Positions 60,142 through 64,000 of a stretch of DNA of 64,000 nucleotides are shown piece after piece. The translations under genes were made by a program, and so were the position numbers. Origin of the DNA: Aromatoleum petrolei. Its GTDB lineage: Bacteria > Pseudomonadota > Gammaproteobacteria > Burkholderiales > Rhodocyclaceae. Within the stretch, counting starts at the first letter, position 1. Each line of letters opens with the position of its first letter. The notes beneath the pieces are model-generated. The model saw only the letters and a list, made by a program, of their open reading frames with translations, did not search any database and was not told where the DNA came from. The stretch is taken from positions 1,798,001-1,862,000 of the forward strand of contig NZ_CP059560.1 in assembly GCF_017894385.1 (NCBI RefSeq), read 5' to 3'.

Positions 60142-61244
60142 GCAGCGATCCTTCGATAGATATCGAGCGTCTGTTGGGCGCATCGCTGCCACGAAAATAC
60201 GTCGAGGCGCGCCCTTCCGCGCGCGATCAGCTCTGCGCGCCGCGCCTCATCCGAGGCGACGCGCTCGATCGCCGCGCACATCGATTCCGTGTCGGACGGA
60301 TCGAACATCTCCGCAGCATCTCCGACCACCTCCGGAATAGAGCTAACGTTGCTGCATGCGACGGGACAGCCGAAGCTCATCGCTTCCAGCGGCGGGATGC
60401 CAAAACCCTCGTAGCGCGACGGGTAGACAAAAGCTCGCGCCTGACGATAGTAGGACGCCAGAACGCTATCATCGCCCGCGACCTGCCGAACGCGCGAAGC
60501 CGCGGCACCCAGTTTCTCGACCGCGTCGCGCTCTCGGGCATTGAACTCGCCGCCCCCGAAACAGACCAGGTCGAACTCGGCTTGCAGGAACGGCGAACTC
60601 GCGTACGCGCGGACTAGGCCGTCGAAGTTCTTGTAGCCGCTGCGGTTCCCCACGTAGAGGAGATACGGGCGATCGGACGCCTCGTCCTGCGACGGCTGCG
60701 AGCCCTGGGGTCTCAACGTGAATCCAAGATGGACGACAGACGTCTTCTCCGGCGGGACGCCCAGGAATTCGACGAGATCCTTTCGGGTTTGCTCGGAGAT
60801 GCAAATCACATGGTCGGCCCGCAATACGGCGGCCGCCTTTTCCCGTCTCGTCGGATCGGCGATCGAAAAATTCTCGGGAAAGCGCTCGTGGATCATGTCA
60901 TAGACGGTGAGCACGACCTTCGAGCCCTTGGGCGCCGCGGTCCGGGTCGAATAGTAGGTTTCGTGCACAATGTCGGGCCGAAACCTCCTCATCCCCGGCC
61001 ACCCGAGCACCGCGTTCACTGCCCGGTAGATCCTTCCGCTCTTTGGAAAGACAGGCACCCGAACTCCAGTGACGAGTCCTACCGCATCCGATTCGGCGAG
61101 GTACCGGTTGACGTATAGCGGGCAAATGATGTTGACATCTTGGCCGCAGGCGCCGGCGAGGCCGGTCGCCAACTCGTAGGCGTAGCGTGACACCCCGCCG
61201 TACTCCTGCCAGCCAAAGATCTGGTGATCGAACGCAATTCTCAT
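60138..61244 (-). CDS. Glycosyltransferase family 4 (mannosyl/fucosyl-type GT-B)
   Basis: A 368-residue GT-B enzyme. It begins MRIAFDHQIFGWQEYGGVSRYAYEL, has ADHVICISEQTRKDLVEFL and, in the donor domain, YLLYVGNRSGYKNFDGLVRAY, then the ESxE-type region PSRYEGFGIPPLEAMSFG with the conserved Glu pair. It probably adds a GDP-linked sugar during repeat-unit assembly. It overlaps the next gene by 4 bases; 173 bases of apparently non-coding DNA separate it from gmd. Confidence 0.92.
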   Translation of the reverse strand: MRIAFDHQIFGWQEYGGVSRYAYELATGLAGACGQDVNIICPLYVNRYLAESDAVGLVTGVRVPVFPKSGRIYRAVNAVLGWPGMRRFRPDIVHETYYSTRTAAPKGSKVVLTVYDMIHERFPENFSIADPTRREKAAAVLRADHVICISEQTRKDLVEFLGVPPEKTSVVHLGFTLRPQGSQPSQDEASDRPYLLYVGNRSGYKNFDGLVRAYASSPFLQAEFDLVCFGGGEFNARERDAVEKLGAAASRVRQVAGDDSVLASYYRQARAFVYPSRYEGFGIPPLEAMSFGCPVACSNVSSIPEVVGDAAEMFDPSDTESMCAAIERVASDEARRAELIARGRARLDVFSWQRCAQQTLDIYRRIAA

Positions 61245-61417
61245 TTCGTAACTCTTGCATCACTCGTTACTGTGCTCGCCATGGCGCCAGGCCACCCGTT
61301 CGCAGGTCCCTGCAGCCGTGCGCCTTGGAGAAAGACGGCGGCCGAACTGCTGGTGCTAAACTCCGCATCCAACTTCTCCGTCTCGCCGTCGCCGGTATTC
61401 CGGAGTCCATTGCTCGA

Positions 61418-62551
61418 TCAGGACTCCACGCTGACGTTGACCTGATACCCGTGGCTCTTCAGCAGCGCATGCTGCCGCGCCTGGGCGAGGTCCGCGGCAA
61501 CCATCTCCCGGCACATCTCCTGCACCGTGATCTCCGGGGTCCAGCCGAGCTTTTCCTTGGCGCGGGACGGATCGCCGAGGAGGGTTTCCACTTCGGTGGG
61601 CCGAAAATAGCGCGGGTCGATGCGGACGATGACGTCGCCGCGCTTCAATGCCGGCGCCTTCTCGCTGTTGACCGATTGAACGACCGCATGCTCCTCCACG
61701 CCCGAGCCGACGAAGCGCAGCTCGATCCCGAGTTCGGCAGCCGACCACTCGATGAACTGGCGTACGCTGTACTGCACCCCCGTCGCTATGACGAAGTCTT
61801 CGGGCTGCTGCTGCTGCAGCATCAGCCATTGCATTCGCACGTAATCCTTTGCGTGGCCCCAGTCGCGCAAGGCGCTGAGGTTCCCCATGTAGAGACAGCT
61901 CTCTAGGCCTTGGCCAATGTTGGCGAGACCGCGAGTGATCTTGCGCGTGACGAAGGTCTCACCGCGTCGAGGCGACTCGTGGTTAAACAGGATGCCGTTG
62001 CACGCGTACATGCCATACGCTTCGCGGTAATTCACGGTGATCCAGTACGCGTAAAGCTTCGCCACCGCATAGGGGCTGCGCGGATAGAAGGGCGTCGTCT
62101 CCTTCTGGGGGATTTCCTGAACCAAACCGTACAGCTCGCTCGTAGAAGCCTGGTAGAACCGAGCCTTCTTCTCCAGTCCGAGGATGCGAATCGCCTCAAG
62201 GAGGCGCAACGTGCCAATCGCGTCCACGTCGGCGGTGTATTCAGGGCTTTCGAAACTCACCGCCACATGACTCTGTGCGCCGAGGTTGTAGATCTCGTCG
62301 GGCTGGGTCTCCTGCACGATCCGGACAAGATTGCTGGTGTCCGAGAGATCGCCGTAGTGCAGTTTGAAACGCGCGTTCTCGATATGCGGATCCTGATAGA
62401 CATGGTCGACGCGTTGTGTGTTGAACAGGCTCGCGCGCCGCTTGATGCCGTGGACGACGTAGCCCTTCTCGAGCAGGAACTCCGCAAGATAGGAACCATC
62501 TTGGCCGGTCACGCCGGTGATCAGGGCAACTTTCGGGTGAGTGTTGGTCAT
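61418..62551 (-). CDS. gmd: GDP-mannose 4,6-dehydratase
   Basis: Converts GDP-D-mannose to GDP-4-keto-6-deoxymannose, with NADP cofactor. The 377-residue protein has [55 protein letters not shown], and the catalytic YxxxK in [13 protein letters not shown]. It is the long, canonical form. It overlaps fcl by 4 bases, and together they make GDP-L-fucose. Confidence 0.97.
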   Translation of the reverse strand: MTNTHPKVALITGVTGQDGSYLAEFLLEKGYVVHGIKRRASLFNTQRVDHVYQDPHIENARFKLHYGDLSDTSNLVRIVQETQPDEIYNLGAQSHVAVSFESPEYTADVDAIGTLRLLEAIRILGLEKKARFYQASTSELYGLVQEIPQKETTPFYPRSPYAVAKLYAYWITVNYREAYGMYACNGILFNHESPRRGETFVTRKITRGLANIGQGLESCLYMGNLSALRDWGHAKDYVRMQWLMLQQQQPEDFVIATGVQYSVRQFIEWSAAELGIELRFVGSGVEEHAVVQSVNSEKAPALKRGDVIVRIDPRYFRPTEVETLLGDPSRAKEKLGWTPEITVQEMCREMVAADLAQARQHALLKSHGYQVNVSVES

Positions 62552-63633
62552 CTTCTCGATTCTTTGCTCAGGTAGTTGGAATAGGCCTGTTCAAGCCCCT
62601 GCTTCAGATCGATTTTGGCCTTCCAGCCCAGCCGCTCGAGGCGGCCGCTGTCCATCAGCTTTCTCGGTGTCCCATCGGGCTTGCTGCAGTCGAATGCAAT
62701 CTGGCCTTGGTAACCGACGATCTCGGCCACGAGCACTGCCACCTCTCGTATGCTCAGGTCTTTGCCGAATCCGACGTTGATGTGGCTCAGCATCGGATGC
62801 GTGTTAGCGTCGTAAACCTCCTTGTCGAGGTTCATGACGAACACAGAGGCCGACGCCATATCGTCGACATGCAGGAACTCGCGGAACGGAGTGCCGGTGC
62901 CCCACAGAGTCACGATCGGACGCGTCCTGACGGTGCTTTCGGCGGTAATCGGCGCTGCGGGGTCCAACCCGATCATTGCCTTGATGTCCTGAGCGATCTC
63001 TCCGTGGGCGGCCTCGTCGGCCACGATCGCACTAACGTCCCCTTGGGCCGCGAGCTTCGCCAAATGCAGCTTCCGGATCATCGCCGGCAGCACGTGGCTG
63101 TTCGACAAGTCGTAGTTATCGCCCGGACCGTATAAATTGGTCGGCATGACGCTACGATAGTCGCGACCGTACTGGCGATTGTAGCTCTCGCAGAGCTTGA
63201 TGCCGGCGATCTTGGCGATCGCGTACGGCTCGTTGGTTGCCTCAAGGGCACCAGATAGCAGCGCATCCTCCCTCATCGGCTGTGTCGCGAGGCGCGGGTA
63301 GATGCAGCTGGAGCCGAGGAAAAGCAGCTTTTGCACCCCACTGCAGTGGGCAGCATGGATGACATTGGCCTCGATCATCAGATTCTCGTAGATGAACTCG
63401 GCAGGATACACGTTGTTGGCATGAATGCCGCCGACTTTGGCTGCCGCGAGGTAAACCAAATCAGGCCGTTCCGATTTGAAGAAATCGCCGACCGCGGCTT
63501 GGTTTGTCAAATCAAGTTCGGTGCGAGTACGTGTGACCAACTTTCCGCATCCGGTGCTTTCGAGTTGTCGCAGAATCGCGGAACCAACCATCCCGCGGTG
63601 CCCGGCAACATAGACTTTCAAGTTAGCTTTCAT
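62548..63633 (-). CDS. fcl: GDP-L-fucose synthase
   Basis: Bifunctional 3,5-epimerase/4-reductase that finishes GDP-L-fucose. The 361-residue protein has [19 protein letters not shown], the active-site [10 protein letters not shown] with its cysteine, and the catalytic YxxxK in [15 protein letters not shown]. An insertion relative to the shortest Fcl proteins lies between [10 protein letters not shown] and [17 protein letters not shown]; this longer form is known in several proteobacteria. It starts 4 bases after the manC stop. Confidence 0.96.
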   Translation of the reverse strand: MKANLKVYVAGHRGMVGSAILRQLESTGCGKLVTRTRTELDLTNQAAVGDFFKSERPDLVYLAAAKVGGIHANNVYPAEFIYENLMIEANVIHAAHCSGVQKLLFLGSSCIYPRLATQPMREDALLSGALEATNEPYAIAKIAGIKLCESYNRQYGRDYRSVMPTNLYGPGDNYDLSNSHVLPAMIRKLHLAKLAAQGDVSAIVADEAAHGEIAQDIKAMIGLDPAAPITAESTVRTRPIVTLWGTGTPFREFLHVDDMASASVFVMNLDKEVYDANTHPMLSHINVGFGKDLSIREVAVLVAEIVGYQGQIAFDCSKPDGTPRKLMDSGRLERLGWKAKIDLKQGLEQAYSNYLSKESRR

Positions 63634-63637
63634 TGAA

Positions 63638-64000
63638 TCAGCTGACTACCCGACCATACTTATCATCGAAACGAACGATATCGTCCTCGCCGAGGTATTC
63701 TCCGTTCTGCACCTCGATCATAACGAGATCCATAAGCCCCGGATTCTCCAACCGATGCTTGTGACCGGCAGGAATGTAGGTCGATTCGTTGGGCGCAACG
63801 AAGATTTCCTGCTCGCCGTTGAGAACCCTTGCCATGCCGCTTACCACGATCCAATGCTCACTGCGATGGTGGTGCATTTGCAGACTTAGGCTTGCCCCCG
63901 GTTTCACCTCAATACGCTTGATCTTGAAGCGCGGCCCTTCTTCCAATACCGTATAGGTACCCCATGGGCGAGCTACGGTGCGGTGCAATCGATAGGCATC
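63638..64000 (-). CDS. manC: Mannose-1-phosphate guanylyltransferase/mannose-6-phosphate isomerase, C-terminal part
   Basis: The frame is open to the window edge, so only the last 120 codons are seen. They form the cupin (type II phosphomannose isomerase) domain: [20 protein letters not shown], the metal-binding [18 protein letters not shown] and [18 protein letters not shown]. In ManC/AlgA enzymes this follows a GDP-mannose pyrophosphorylase domain, expected beyond position 64000. It would supply GDP-mannose for gmd and fcl. A free-standing cupin is possible but unlikely because the frame reads on upstream of RPWGTY. Confidence 0.88.
   Translation of the reverse strand, partial: DAYRLHRTVARPWGTYTVLEEGPRFKIKRIEVKPGASLSLQMHHHRSEHWIVVSGMARVLNGEQEIFVAPNESTYIPAGHKHRLENPGLMDLVMIEVQNGEYLGEDDIVRFDDKYGRVVS

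Noticed and set aside
45663..64000. Genomic island or prophage
   Set aside because: No integrase, attachment repeats, tRNA boundary or transposase was seen. The content is that of an ordinary variable polysaccharide locus.

Overview
The window is 64 kb of high-G+C chromosomal DNA from a Gram-negative bacterium. Gene content and order (mraZ-to-lpxC cell-wall cluster followed by a DciA gene and secA; rsmI/yraN/diaA/dolP; olsB-olsA) point to a betaproteobacterium, most likely Rhodocyclales (Azoarcus, Thauera or Aromatoleum type). That placement is inference from protein character and synteny. MurE carries the DNPR motif of meso-diaminopimelate-adding enzymes, and Mpl and LpxC are present, so the cell has a diderm DAP-type wall.

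Layout. 0-7 kb: the tail of a MarC-family membrane protein, DUF2322, purB, apaG, an orphan PAS/PAS histidine kinase, argJ and an HDOD-GAF protein. 7-11 kb: secA diverging from a DciA gene. 10.7-28.7 kb: a complete division and cell-wall (dcw) cluster on the minus strand, transcribed mraZ-rsmH-ftsL-ftsI-murE-murF-mraY-murD-ftsW-murG-murC-ddl-ftsQ-ftsA-ftsZ-lpxC. Most junctions are 4-bp start/stop overlaps. It is driven by a recognisable sigma70 promoter with four 10-bp-phased GTGG boxes, the MraZ operator. 28.97-29.35 kb: the RNase P RNA gene. 29.4-36.7 kb: a lipoprotein, pyrC, rsmI, then yraN, diaA and dolP, then mpl diverging from a conserved hypothetical protein across a perfect palindrome, then a TlpA-like thioredoxin and aroQ. 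36.8-41.1 kb: accB-accC-prmA-DUF3426-dgkA. 41.1-45.5 kb: a glycine-zipper lipoprotein, a PfkB kinase and a HIT protein, then the ornithine-lipid genes olsB-olsA, then apaH.

45.7-64.0 kb is a surface-polysaccharide locus, entirely on the minus strand and running off the window edge. In transcription order it holds the manC 3' end, GDP-L-fucose synthesis (fcl, gmd), a glycosyltransferase, a second Gmd paralog and a three-gene UDP-L-FucNAc or UDP-L-QuiNAc module (RmlD-like reductase, FnlA-like dehydratase/epimerase, WecB-like epimerase). A Wzx-like flippase, a GT2, a Wzy-like polymerase and a GT4 follow. It ends with GNAT, DegT aminotransferase, small phosphoglycosyl transferase and PglF/CapD-type dehydratase genes, which together look like a bacillosamine-type initiating-sugar module. 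Genes at 50-53 kb look lower in G+C than the rest, as is usual for exchanged polysaccharide loci.

No tRNA, CRISPR array, insertion sequence, prophage or classical defence system was seen. The least explained signals are regulatory: a second 10-bp-phased TGGGG/TGGGA array between rnpB and mraZ, the 14-bp palindrome with mirror-image -10 boxes between mpl and an uncharacterised gene, and an apparent CTG start for olsA.
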